From: Mycobacterium sp. OTB74
Lineage (GTDB): Bacteria > Actinomycetota > Actinomycetes > Mycobacteriales > Mycobacteriaceae
Length of the DNA stretch: 64,000 bases
Assembly (NCBI RefSeq): GCF_029892685.1
Contig: NZ_JARXVD010000001.1
Coordinates: forward strand, 558,001-622,000
Direction of reading: 5' to 3'
The notes under the pieces were generated by a model, which saw nothing but the letters and a program-made list of their open reading frames with translations, had not been told where the DNA came from and searched no databases. Of the stretch, positions 1 to 8,025 are shown piece after piece. Position 1 is the first letter of the stretch. The number at the start of each line of letters is the position of its first letter. The position numbers and the translations under genes were made by a program.

Positions 1-173
1 CCTCCGTACGACGAGTCATCACCGCTCGGCTGACGGTGTGCCACGTACGGGTGCAGTCGTTGCAGTTGCCGGGCACCGATCGGCGTGATCTGGCCGCCCG
101 GTGCCAGGAATCGGTGTACGGGGCCGGGTCGCTTCCCGTTGCCGCTGCTACCGGGCACGCGCTGGCTGCCTGA
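1..173 (+). CDS. C-terminal end of a probable phospholipid/glycerol acyltransferase (partial)
   Basis: A reading frame (third frame) is open from the window edge to a TGA at 171-173 and encodes about 56 residues, including an R-DLA-RC-ESVY stretch. The gene upstream of iscS in M. tuberculosis (Rv3026c) is an acyltransferase in the same orientation, and the arginine-rich tail is compatible with the C terminus of that family. No catalytic motif lies inside the window, so the function is inferred from position. The other two forward frames close earlier, at about 33 and 88. Confidence 0.45.
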   Translation, partial: SVRRVITARLTVCHVRVQSLQLPGTDRRDLAARCQESVYGAGSLPVAAATGHALAA

Positions 174-206
174 CGGTTTGTGCCTGGCCGGTATCCTGGA
201 CAGGCC

Positions 207-1388
207 ATGAGCCCCGCATACCTGGATCACGCCGCCACCACCCCGATGCACCCCGCTGCCATCGAGGCCATGACGGCTGTGCTGGCCACGGGCGGAAACG
301 CTTCATCACTGCACACCTCCGGCCGTGCCGCGCGGCGCCGCATGGAGGAGGCTCGCGAGACCCTGGCGCAGAAGCTGGGCGCCAGGCCCTCCGAGGTGAT
401 CTTCACCGCAGGCGGCACCGAGAGCGACAACCTGGCCGTGAAGGGCATCTTCTGGGCGCGCCGGGACAGCGGGTCGAAGCTATGCCGCATAGTCACGACG
501 CCGACCGAACACCACGCGGTGCTCGACGCGATCGAGTGGTTGGTCGAGCATGAGGGCGCCGAGGTGACCTGGCTGCCTGTCGACAGCACAGGTGCGGTGT
601 CACCCGGCGCGCTGCGTGAGGTTCTCGAGACCCACGACGACGTTGCTCTGGTCACGGTCATGTGGGCCAACAACGAGGTCGGGACCATTGCGCCCATCGC
701 TGAATTAGCCTCGGTGGCAGCCGAATTCGGTGTTCCGATACACAGCGACGCGATTCAGGCGGTTGGTGCAGTCCCGGTCGATTTCGCTGCCAGCGGGCTG
801 TCCGCGATGAGCGTGGCAGCCCACAAGTTCGGCGGACCCACTGGCGTGGGCGCGCTGCTGCTGCGCCGCGACACCGCGTGCGTGCCGCTGTTGCACGGCG
901 GCGGTCAAGAACGCGACGTGCGTTCGGGCACACCGGATGTCGCCGGTGCGGTTGCCATGGCAGCGGCAGCGGCCGTCGCGGTCGATGAGCTGGGGGCCTA
1001 CCGAGTGCGGATCACTGCGCTGCGGGACCGTCTGGTCGACGGGGTGCTGTCCGGTATCGATGATGTGGTGCTCAACGGTGCGACCGGAGAGCAGCGGCTG
1101 CCGGGCAACGCACACTTCACCTTTCGGGGCTGCGAAGGCGACGCGCTCCTGATGTTGTTGGATGCCAAGGGAATAGAGTGTTCCACTGGCTCCGCGTGTA
1201 CCGCTGGGGTGGCGCAGCCGTCGCACGTCCTGATCGCCATGGGTTCAGCCAACCCACGCGGGTCTCTGCGATTTTCTTTGGGCCACACCAGTACTGACGC
1301 CGATATCGATGCGGTGCTGGCGGTGCTCCCCGCCGCCGTGGACCGCGCCCGTCAGGCCGCATTGGCCAGTGCCGGGCCGAGGAGGTAG
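207..1388 (+). CDS. iscS: Cysteine desulfurase, IscS/NifS-like
   Basis: This PLP enzyme takes sulfur from cysteine for Fe-S clusters and tRNA thiolation. The protein is 393 residues, the usual family length. It starts with YLDHAATTP, has EHHAVL around residue 101, a PLP-binding lysine in [11 protein letters not shown] (K207), and the persulfide cysteine in STGSACTAG (C331). An upstream ATG in frame at 180 adds nine residues before the conserved start; ATG 207 matches the family better. It ends two bases before mnmA, so sulfur donor and tRNA thiolase are probably made from one transcript. Confidence 0.95.
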   Translation: MSPAYLDHAATTPMHPAAIEAMTAVLATGGNASSLHTSGRAARRRMEEARETLAQKLGARPSEVIFTAGGTESDNLAVKGIFWARRDSGSKLCRIVTTPTEHHAVLDAIEWLVEHEGAEVTWLPVDSTGAVSPGALREVLETHDDVALVTVMWANNEVGTIAPIAELASVAAEFGVPIHSDAIQAVGAVPVDFAASGLSAMSVAAHKFGGPTGVGALLLRRDTACVPLLHGGGQERDVRSGTPDVAGAVAMAAAAAVAVDELGAYRVRITALRDRLVDGVLSGIDDVVLNGATGEQRLPGNAHFTFRGCEGDALLMLLDAKGIECSTGSACTAGVAQPSHVLIAMGSANPRGSLRFSLGHTSTDADIDAVLAVLPAAVDRARQAALASAGPRR

Positions 1389-1390
1389 CA

Positions 1391-2458
1391 ATGCGGGTTC
1401 TGGTTGCAATGAGCGGGGGAGTGGACTCTTCGGTGGCCGCCGCGCGCATGGTCGACGCCGGACATGACGTCGTCGGCGTGCATATGGCGTTGTCCACCGC
1501 CCCCGGGACGCTGCGCACGGGCTCCAGGGGCTGCTGCTCCAAGGAGGACGCCGGTGACGCCCGCCGCGTCGCCGACATTCTTGACATCCCGTTCTACGTC
1601 TGGGATTTGGCCGATCGCTTCAAAGAAGACGTCATCGACGACTTCGTCGAGTCCTACGCCCGCGGCGAGACCCCGAACCCATGCGTGCGGTGCAACGAGC
1701 GGATCAAGTTCTCGGCGCTGTCCGCACGGGCGCTGGCGCTCGGCTTCGACGCAGTCGCCACTGGTCACTACGCCCGGCTGGAAGAAGGCCGACTGCGCCG
1801 CGCCGTGGACGCCGGCAAGGACCAGTCGTACGTGCTCGGGGTGCTGACCGCTGAGCAGCTGCAGCACGCACTGTTCCCGATCGGCGACACCCCTAAGCCC
1901 CAAATTCGGCAGGAGGCCGAGGACCGCGGCCTGGCAGTGGCCAAGAAGCCGGACAGTCACGACATCTGCTTCATTCCGTCCGGTGACACCCGGGCGTTCC
2001 TGGGCGCACGCATCGGGGTGCGCCCCGGCGTGGTGGTCGACGGCGGCGGCTCGGTGCTCGCCGAGCACGATGGTGTGCACGGCTTCACTATCGGCCAGCG
2101 CAAGGGTCTGGGGATCGCCGGTCCGGGACCCGACGGCCAGCCGCGCTACGTCACCGGAATCGATGCTGAGACCGGCGTCGTCCAGGTGGGTAGTGCGGCA
2201 GACCTCGAGGTGCATTCATTGACCGGCGAGGCGCCGATCTTCACCTCGGGAGTGCCGTTCGATGGGCCGGTGGAATGCGTGATTCAGGTGCGGGCGCACG
2301 GCGGCTTGGCCGACGCGGTCGCCGAACTGCGTGACGGAGCGTTGCACGTCGACCTTCGGACCCCGCTGCGCGGCGTGGCCCCGGGACAGACCATGGTGCT
2401 GTACCGGCCCGACGCCGACGGTGACGAGGTCATCGCCAGCGCCACGATTGTCCACTGA
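1391..2458 (+). CDS. mnmA: tRNA-specific 2-thiouridylase MnmA (TrmU)
   Basis: MnmA activates U34 of tRNA-Lys, tRNA-Glu and tRNA-Gln with ATP and inserts sulfur. The 355-residue protein has the PP-loop SGGVDSS at residues 8-14, the catalytic cysteine in NPCVRC (C98) and the second cysteine in DICFIPSGD (C193). A GAGGAGG ribosome binding site lies inside the end of iscS, and only two bases separate the genes. IscS is the expected sulfur donor. The two tRNA genes of this window carry C34, so they are not themselves substrates. Confidence 0.95.
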   Translation: MRVLVAMSGGVDSSVAAARMVDAGHDVVGVHMALSTAPGTLRTGSRGCCSKEDAGDARRVADILDIPFYVWDLADRFKEDVIDDFVESYARGETPNPCVRCNERIKFSALSARALALGFDAVATGHYARLEEGRLRRAVDAGKDQSYVLGVLTAEQLQHALFPIGDTPKPQIRQEAEDRGLAVAKKPDSHDICFIPSGDTRAFLGARIGVRPGVVVDGGGSVLAEHDGVHGFTIGQRKGLGIAGPGPDGQPRYVTGIDAETGVVQVGSAADLEVHSLTGEAPIFTSGVPFDGPVECVIQVRAHGGLADAVAELRDGALHVDLRTPLRGVAPGQTMVLYRPDADGDEVIASATIVH

Positions 2459-2492
2459 AGCTCGCCCAAGCACATCGAATAGTGTTGGCCGC

Positions 2493-3503
2493 GTGAGCAT
2501 TTTTGCCCAGGCATCCGGAATTGGTTCATGGCCCGGGACGGTGGCCCGCGAAGCCGCGCAGATCGTGGTCGGTGAACTTCATGCCCTGCCGCACCTGGTG
2601 GAGCTGCCGGCCCGTGGGGTCGGCGCAGACATCATCGGGCGGGCAGGTGCACTGCTGGTCGACATCGGTATCGACACCGTCCCACGTGGCTATCGCATCG
2701 CTTCGGGGCGCAGTGCCGTGGTGCGGCGAGCCACCGGACTGCTCGACGAGGACGTCGACGCGCTCGAGGAAGCGTGGGAGAAGGCCGGCCTGCGCGGGGC
2801 CGGCCGGACCATAAAGGTCCAGGTGCCTGGCCCCATCACACTCGCCGCGGAACTGGAGTTGTCCGGTGGCCACCGGGCCATCACTGACCCGGGTGCAATG
2901 CGCGATCTCGCCGGGTCACTCGCCGAGGGCGTGGCCCGGCATCGGGCGGAGTTGGCCCGGCGCTGTGAGGCGGAGGTGGTGGTGCAGTTCGACGAGCCGT
3001 CATTGCCTGCCGCGCTGGCTGGACGGCTGGCCGGAGTGACCAGTTTTTCGCCCGTCGCTCCGGTGGACGGACCACTGGCGGCGAACCTGGTGGACGAATG
3101 TATGGCGACCGTCGGGGGTTCGGCATGCGTGCACGTGTGCGCCGCCGAGATACCGTGGAAGGTGATGGCGCGCACAGCTTTTGAAGCGCTCTCGCTCGAC
3201 GCGTCGAAATTGACCGCGGCCGATCTCGACGGCATCGGGGAGTGGATCGAGGCCGGCCGGACCGTCATGCTCGGGGTGGTGCCCAGCGTGGCTCCCGGAG
3301 CCAAGGTGCCGGTCGAGGAGGTTGCCAAGGCGGCCGCACGGGTCACCGATCGACTGGGCTTTGCCCGTGCCGTGTTGCGCGACCGGGTCGGGTTGACACC
3401 GGCGTGCGGACTGGCTGGGGCGACCGCGGCTTGGGCACGAACTGCGCTGGAACTGGTGCAGAAGGCCGCCGATGGGATCGCCGACGATCCCGACGCCGCC
3501 TGA
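2493..3503 (+). CDS. MetE-like (B12-independent methionine synthase family) protein
   Basis: The 336-residue product resembles the C-terminal barrel of cobalamin-independent methionine synthase: GSWPGT near the start, VPGPITLA, a QFDEPSL segment and HVCA near residue 210, which recall the zinc and substrate sites of that barrel. It is much shorter than MetE (about 750 residues), so it may be a stand-alone methyltransferase or archaeal-type relative; the M. tuberculosis counterpart, Rv3015c, has no firm function. The frame is open upstream, but GTG 2493 lies just after mnmA and gives the conserved start. Confidence 0.8.
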   Translation: MSIFAQASGIGSWPGTVAREAAQIVVGELHALPHLVELPARGVGADIIGRAGALLVDIGIDTVPRGYRIASGRSAVVRRATGLLDEDVDALEEAWEKAGLRGAGRTIKVQVPGPITLAAELELSGGHRAITDPGAMRDLAGSLAEGVARHRAELARRCEAEVVVQFDEPSLPAALAGRLAGVTSFSPVAPVDGPLAANLVDECMATVGGSACVHVCAAEIPWKVMARTAFEALSLDASKLTAADLDGIGEWIEAGRTVMLGVVPSVAPGAKVPVEEVAKAAARVTDRLGFARAVLRDRVGLTPACGLAGATAAWARTALELVQKAADGIADDPDAA

Positions 3504-3510
3504 CTCCCCA

Positions 3511-3543
3511 GAAGATATTTCTGCTCCGCGGAAGATATTTCTG
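3511..3543. repeat. Pair of 13-bp direct repeats (GAAGATATTTCTG)
   Basis: GAAGATATTTCTG occurs at 3511-3523 and again at 3531-3543, 20 bases apart, about two helical turns. Each copy is nearly palindromic (AGAA...TTCT) and AT-rich in a GC-rich setting. They lie just after the MetE-like stop and about 100 bases before the Asn/Gly-rich gene, so a regulator site for that gene is possible. No regulator is identified. Confidence 0.55.
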
Positions 3544-3640
3544 GCAACGTCGAAGAACGGTCGACTTTCGTGGCGTGACCGTGCGAATATAGCCCAGTCA
3601 ATTCCGCTGTTGTGTCATTCTGGCTATCGGTTCGACGGGG

Positions 3641-4585
3641 GTGGATGTGCGCTGCGATCATCCGCAGTTGGCTGCAGCTTCGCTGATTGCTTCCGCATTT
3701 GTACTGCTAGTTGCGCCTGTTGAGGCAGTGGCGCTTGCGGACCCCGGCGGCACGCACGGTACCAGCGGTAACGGTCATGGCAACTCCGGCTCAGGAAAGT
3801 CGAAGGCTTCCGGGTCCTCGCGTTCCGGTGCTGTATCCCGAGGTTCTGGCAACTCCCAAGGCAACAACGGCAAGGGTTCCAGCAGCGCGCATGGCGATTC
3901 GGATAGCAGCGGCAACGGCAATTCGAACGGCAACGGCAACGCCAATTCGAACGGCAACGGCAATTCGAACGGCAACGGTAATTCCAGCGGCAACGGCAGT
4001 TCGGGTAACAACGGCAACGGTAATAGCAACAACGGTAATAGCAACAACGGCAACAGCAACAACGGCAACAGCAATGGGGGAGCAACCGGCAACGATTCGC
4101 CACCGGCTCAGACCGCCCCCTCAACGAGCGCGCCATCTGGGCAGCCGTCGTCGGGCGGTTCAAGCCCGGTAACGAGCGTTGGCGTAATCCAGTCGCCTGC
4201 GCCGCCGCTGATCGGTGACGCACGTACCGGTACGCCGCGCGCTGCCGGATCAACTCCGGTCGCTGCCATTGACGTTCCGGCCGCCTACCGGGTGGCCGAG
4301 CCGACTGTGCCATCCGACCCGGTCATTGAACCGGCACCGGATTGGATGGGTCCGTGGAACACGATGGCAATCGATCGCGCTGTGCTGCCCGCGTGGGTCG
4401 GCGCGCAATCCGGTGGTATGCACGGCATCTCGTTCGGGCTCGCCGGACTCGTACTGATGCCGTTGGCAGGAATGTGGCTCGGCTATCGACAAGCCCGCGC
4501 TCAGCGGAACGCCCCGGTTACTAATCTCCGCGCAATTCCCGACGCAGAATCTTCCCGGACGCGGACTTCGGAATCGAGTCCGTGA
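3641..4585 (+). CDS. Secreted or anchored Asn/Gly/Ser-repeat protein, function unknown
   Basis: The 314-residue product has a signal-peptide-like segment (residues 9-33, ending VALA-D), a low-complexity region with repeated NSNGNGN and NSNNG units (about 88-148), a Pro/Ser linker, a conserved-looking stretch including PAPDWMGPW (231-239), one hydrophobic segment (about 263-281) and a basic tail. This predicts a protein exported at the N terminus and held in the membrane at the C terminus. Start is GTG 3641, with a second GTG at 3647. The last 65 bases overlap, on the opposite strand, the 3-prime end of the ligase remnant, so the final 20 or so residues may be accidental read-through. Confidence 0.65.
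   Translation: MDVRCDHPQLAAASLIASAFVLLVAPVEAVALADPGGTHGTSGNGHGNSGSGKSKASGSSRSGAVSRGSGNSQGNNGKGSSSAHGDSDSSGNGNSNGNGNANSNGNGNSNGNGNSSGNGSSGNNGNGNSNNGNSNNGNSNNGNSNGGATGNDSPPAQTAPSTSAPSGQPSSGGSSPVTSVGVIQSPAPPLIGDARTGTPRAAGSTPVAAIDVPAAYRVAEPTVPSDPVIEPAPDWMGPWNTMAIDRAVLPAWVGAQSGGMHGISFGLAGLVLMPLAGMWLGYRQARAQRNAPVTNLRAIPDAESSRTRTSESSP
3902..4085 (+). repeat. Minisatellite encoding Asn/Gly/Ser repeats
   Basis: Short tandem units related to GGCAACGGCAATTCGAAC (18 bases) and then AACGGTAATAGCAAC (15 bases) fill this part of the preceding gene. Units of three-base multiples keep the frame, so repeat number can change by slippage without breaking the protein. Confidence 0.75.
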
Positions 4586-5015
4586 ATTCGACCTGACGCA
4601 CCTTTTTGTACGGTGCCACTTGGCCGGCCACGAAGTCCATGACCTCCTGCCCGCTGACCGGCGAGTTCGGTTGCCGGACCACGAATGCTTTGGGCACCTC
4701 TTCGCCCGTTTCCATGTCGCGAACCCCGATGACGGTGGCACCGGCCCGCAAAATGCCATGAAACGCCACGGCGAACGCGGCACTGTTCGGGGCCAGCAGG
4801 CCGACGACATCGCCTGCACCGATACCGCGTGCGGCCAGGGCCCCGGCAAACGCCTCGATCTGCTGAGTCAGGTCGCGGTAGGTCAGCGTGAGCCCGGTGG
4901 CGACCTCGATGAGGGCGATCCGATCGGCGTCGTCATCGGTGAGATCGTCGAACAGGAACTCGTACACCGACGTCGTCGGTAGCTGGACCACGGGAAAAGG
5001 GCTGGCGATAGTCAT
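4521..5015 (-). pseudogene. Internally deleted acyl-CoA ligase (AMP-binding family)
   Basis: The 164-residue frame joins the first 90 or so residues of a 4-coumarate/fatty acyl-CoA ligase ([29 protein letters not shown]) straight to its last 70 ([40 protein letters not shown]). Normal family members are about 500 residues; the middle 330-350 residues, with the P-loop, the TTGTTG-type nucleotide motif and most of the active site, are missing. The C-terminal catalytic lysine in SASGKILRR is kept. The join is in frame near 4728-4740. The product could not adenylate a substrate alone, so it is treated as a remnant, although the frame is intact. Confidence 0.85.
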
Positions 5016-5133
5016 GACGCCTTTGATCGAACCACGACGAGGTTACTGACGCGTCGCCATAGTCGGTTACTGAAGTTTGCCGGCCGCTGCGAACCGCAAC
5101 GCTGCGGTCGGACAGGCTGACCCGGATGTGGCG

Positions 5134-6486
5134 CTACTGCGCGAGCACCTCGTCGTCCTGGTGGAAGCCCGGCACCCATTTGTCGACGATGGCCGCGTAA
5201 TCGATCGTCGCATCGAGTTGTGCGGCGATGCCGACCAGACCGCCGAGCACCCGGAAGATCATCAGGTAGTTGGGCGGCAAGTTAAGTTGACGGCTGGTCT
5301 TGAACGTCGCTGCGAACTGCTCGCCGCGGATGTCCGTGGCGGTGGCCGCAATTCCCTGGAGCCATTTGCGACTGAAATGGAACCTCTTCTGACGCAACGG
5401 CTCGATATATGGCCGGAGATAGGTATTGATCTCTTCGTGGGACACGGTGGCGCCTGGGGGAACGAAGCCTTCCGTCCTCAGATAGGCGGTCAGTTGTTCC
5501 CATTTCTCATCACGGGCCAGCCGCAGGATGGGCCCGATCGCAGCTGGTAGCCCACCCTCGTGGACCGCAACCGCGCCGAAATCCATGACGCCGAATCGCC
5601 CGTCGTCGAGCAGCATGAAGTTGCCGGGATGGGTGTCGACATGCAGCAGCCCGCAGCGATACGACGCGCTGATGGTGACCTCCAGCAGCAGGTGCGCACA
5701 GTCGTTGCGCTCTTCTTCGGTGCCGCCCGCGATGATCTCCGAGAGCTTGCGGCCCTCCATCCATTCGGTGATGACCACCTTCGGGGAGGACGCGACGACC
5801 GGCGGGATGTAGAACTGAGGGTCGCCGGCGAACGCCTTGGCGAACGTTCGTTGATTGGCGGCCTCGATCCGGTAGTCGAGTTCTTCCTCGGTGCGCTCGA
5901 TCAGTTCGTCGATGATGCTCTTGACGTCGGCTCCCGGCACCACCTGCTTGAACAATGAAGTGAGCAGCCGCAGCGTCTTGAGGTCAGCACGCACCGCCTC
6001 GTCGGCGCCCGGATACTGCACCTTGACGGCCACCCTCCGGCCGTCACTCCACACGGCACTGTGCACCTGCCCGATGCTCGCGGAGGCGACGGGATTGTCG
6101 TCGAAGGATTGGAAGCGTTCGCGCCACTTGGTCCCCAACTGCGCGTCGAGCACCCGGTGCACCTTGGCCGCGGGGAGCGGTGGGGCATCGCTTTGCAGCT
6201 TGGTCAATGCGTCGCGGTACGGCTCGGCGAGCGCGGGCGGGATGGCTGCTTCCATTACCGAGAGCGCTTGGCCGAGCTTCATCGCTGCACCTTTGAGCTC
6301 CCCGAGCACCTGAAAGAGTTGCTCAGCCGCCTTCTCGACCAGTTCGGCGTTGACGTCCTCTTTTGACTTGCCGGCGATTCGCTTGCCGACGCCCAGGGCG
6401 GCGCGACCTGCAATACCCGCAGGGAGGGATGCGAGCTTGGCGGCGCGTACGGTGCGGCCACGGCGGATCTCAGCCAAGGTGGTCAT
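5134..6486 (-). CDS. ABC1/UbiB (AarF) family atypical kinase
   Basis: The 450-residue protein has the family order of motifs: K-GQ (MKLGQALS, about residue 68), A-SIGQVH (about 134), VAVKVQYPG (about 153), DTHPGNF (about 279) and MDFGAV (about 295). These are the ABC1-specific helix, the alanine-rich loop, the ATP lysine and the metal-binding aspartates. Relatives support isoprenoid-quinone synthesis or lipid export; substrates in mycobacteria are unclear, and M. tuberculosis Rv3197 is a likely relative. It stands alone on this strand, separated from the ligase remnant by 118 bases without clear signals. Confidence 0.88.
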   Translation of the reverse strand: MTTLAEIRRGRTVRAAKLASLPAGIAGRAALGVGKRIAGKSKEDVNAELVEKAAEQLFQVLGELKGAAMKLGQALSVMEAAIPPALAEPYRDALTKLQSDAPPLPAAKVHRVLDAQLGTKWRERFQSFDDNPVASASIGQVHSAVWSDGRRVAVKVQYPGADEAVRADLKTLRLLTSLFKQVVPGADVKSIIDELIERTEEELDYRIEAANQRTFAKAFAGDPQFYIPPVVASSPKVVITEWMEGRKLSEIIAGGTEEERNDCAHLLLEVTISASYRCGLLHVDTHPGNFMLLDDGRFGVMDFGAVAVHEGGLPAAIGPILRLARDEKWEQLTAYLRTEGFVPPGATVSHEEINTYLRPYIEPLRQKRFHFSRKWLQGIAATATDIRGEQFAATFKTSRQLNLPPNYLMIFRVLGGLVGIAAQLDATIDYAAIVDKWVPGFHQDDEVLAQ

Positions 6487-6582
6487 CCTGTCTGTCAGTG
6501 CCGCTGATGATAGACAGCCACGAAATTCGTTTGGCCGACGCCTCGGTAAATTTACAGTCTTCGATGGCCGTGGCTGCGCGAA

Positions 6583-7143
6583 CTACGCGGGGTCGAGGGT
6601 GCCGTCCTTGGCGTGCGTCGCGCTGACGGACACGGTGACCGTGTCGGCTACCTTGAGCGTGCCCATCATCAGCGAATAGGGCTTGACGCGGAAGTCCGAT
6701 TGCCGCACATCGGCATTGGCCGACATCTGCCATGTATCGCCACGATCTTCGACGTGTAATGCCACTTCGAGGTGTTTGGTCACGCCGTGGATGGTCAACT
6801 GGCCGGCTAGTCGGTAGCCGTCAGACGATTTGGCGATGTCACTGGTTCGAAAGTTGATTTCCGGAAAGCGTTGTACCTCAAGTGATTTGAGTGCGTTATT
6901 CCGGATAATCGCCTTTTCCGGACCCGACAGCGGAGTGACGCCGCCTTCGCCGGCCAATACTTCCAGCGAGGATACGTCGGCGGTCAGGTCCAGTGCCGAC
7001 GGTTCACCGCCGGCCCACGTGACGGTCGCTTGCCAGGACGCCATCGAAAGCGTCAGCCGGTGACCCATTTTGGCTGCCGGCCCGGCCACGGCAGTCCGGA
7101 TCTGCAACTCCGAATTGGACGGGCCGAACCGCCAGTTCGTCAC
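6583..7143 (-). CDS. YceI-like family protein
   Basis: The 186-residue product fits the YceI lipocalin-like beta-barrel, which binds long isoprenoid or lipid chains: WRFGPSNSELQIRT at the start, FRTSDI, L-G-LTIHGVTK-LEV and an FRVKPYSLMMG-LKV-DTVTV end. No signal peptide is visible, so it is probably cytoplasmic. It starts at ATG 7143 and faces a degraded stretch. Nothing nearby points to a substrate. Confidence 0.82.
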   Translation of the reverse strand: MTNWRFGPSNSELQIRTAVAGPAAKMGHRLTLSMASWQATVTWAGGEPSALDLTADVSSLEVLAGEGGVTPLSGPEKAIIRNNALKSLEVQRFPEINFRTSDIAKSSDGYRLAGQLTIHGVTKHLEVALHVEDRGDTWQMSANADVRQSDFRVKPYSLMMGTLKVADTVTVSVSATHAKDGTLDPA

Positions 7144-7242
7144 GAGAAGTCCCCTATCAAATTGCGCTGCCAGGCGCCGGCGAGGGCATCGGCGGTCTTG
7201 GTGATGCCGTCGTTGGCGACGTGAGCGAGAACCTGGGGGCCT

Positions 7243-7823
7243 GTGAAGGGCCGCAGCCTTCTGGAAACCGAGTCCAATAGGTCCACAGACGCAAGCATAG
7301 AAGCCGCGGTGCTCGGAGTCAGGGATAAGGAAGGGGAACGGCCGCGCGGCACGGCGTCGTATTTCTTCCGCAACCGCAAGGCGCTGCTACAGGCGACGGC
7401 CGAACGGGTCAGCGAGCTCGGTGCGGCGGACCTGTCGATGATGATCGAGCTCGCCGACGCTGATGCTGCAAAGTACTCTGGAACAAAAGGGTTGGCGCAG
7501 TTGGTGATTCTGTCCAGCACCGAGCCATGGCTAACGCGCACCCGAGCGCGTTACGAGCTGATGCTGGCGGCCCGACGTGAACCCGAGCTCGCAACGTCCA
7601 TGTTGGAGTTCGGCGCAAGTTCTATGGTTTGGCCCGTGAAGTGATCACCAAATGGCATGAGGCGCCGGTGGATGCAGCGGTGATCGACGAGCAGGCCGTC
7701 ACCGTCTTGACGTACGTCAACGGCGTCATGATGACTTTTGTGCACGGGTTCCCAGTGGTGAGCGACGCTGACCAGTTGGATCGACGAATTCAGGCGATCC
7801 TGCGCAGCGTGGATGGCCGCTGA
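7243..7823 (+). pseudogene. Broken TetR-family regulator gene
   Basis: The part from SYFFRNRKALLQATAERV onward matches the helix after the TetR DNA-binding motif and the ligand-binding domain. Two lesions are visible. Between VLGVRDKEGERPR and GTASYFF the helix-turn-helix is too short by roughly 25-30 residues. Near 7612-7622 the frame shifts: the first frame ends with SSMVWPVK at 7644, while FYGLAREVITKWHE continues in another frame to TGA 7823. Without a recognition helix and with a split domain, a functional repressor is unlikely. The lesions could be checked for sequencing error. Confidence 0.75.
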
Positions 7824-8007
7824 ACCGAGTTTGTCCTCCCAAAGGGGCATTTGGGCCGGGTTGTGCGAGTGGAACCGGCCAATTCGTCGGTTTCGATGCG
7901 GGTGGTTTGGTGTTTGTCGCAACGGTGGAACATGTTGTCCAGCAACAGCTTTAGACTCATCTGTCACTTGCTGCTCAGTTGCCCCAACTCTTGAATCTTG
8001 ACTTTAT

Positions 8008-8023
8008 TCGAACTAATGTTCGA
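8008..8023. promoter_or_regulatory. LexA (SOS) box
   Basis: TCGAACTAATGTTCGA is an exact match to the mycobacterial SOS box TCGAAC-N4-GTTCGA, with flanking T and A extending the palindrome to 18 bases. It ends two bases before the ATG of the 13E12-type gene. A TTGACT at 7998-8003 may be the -35 element. The gene is therefore expected to be repressed by LexA and induced by DNA damage. Confidence 0.85.
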
Positions 8024-8025
8024 AT

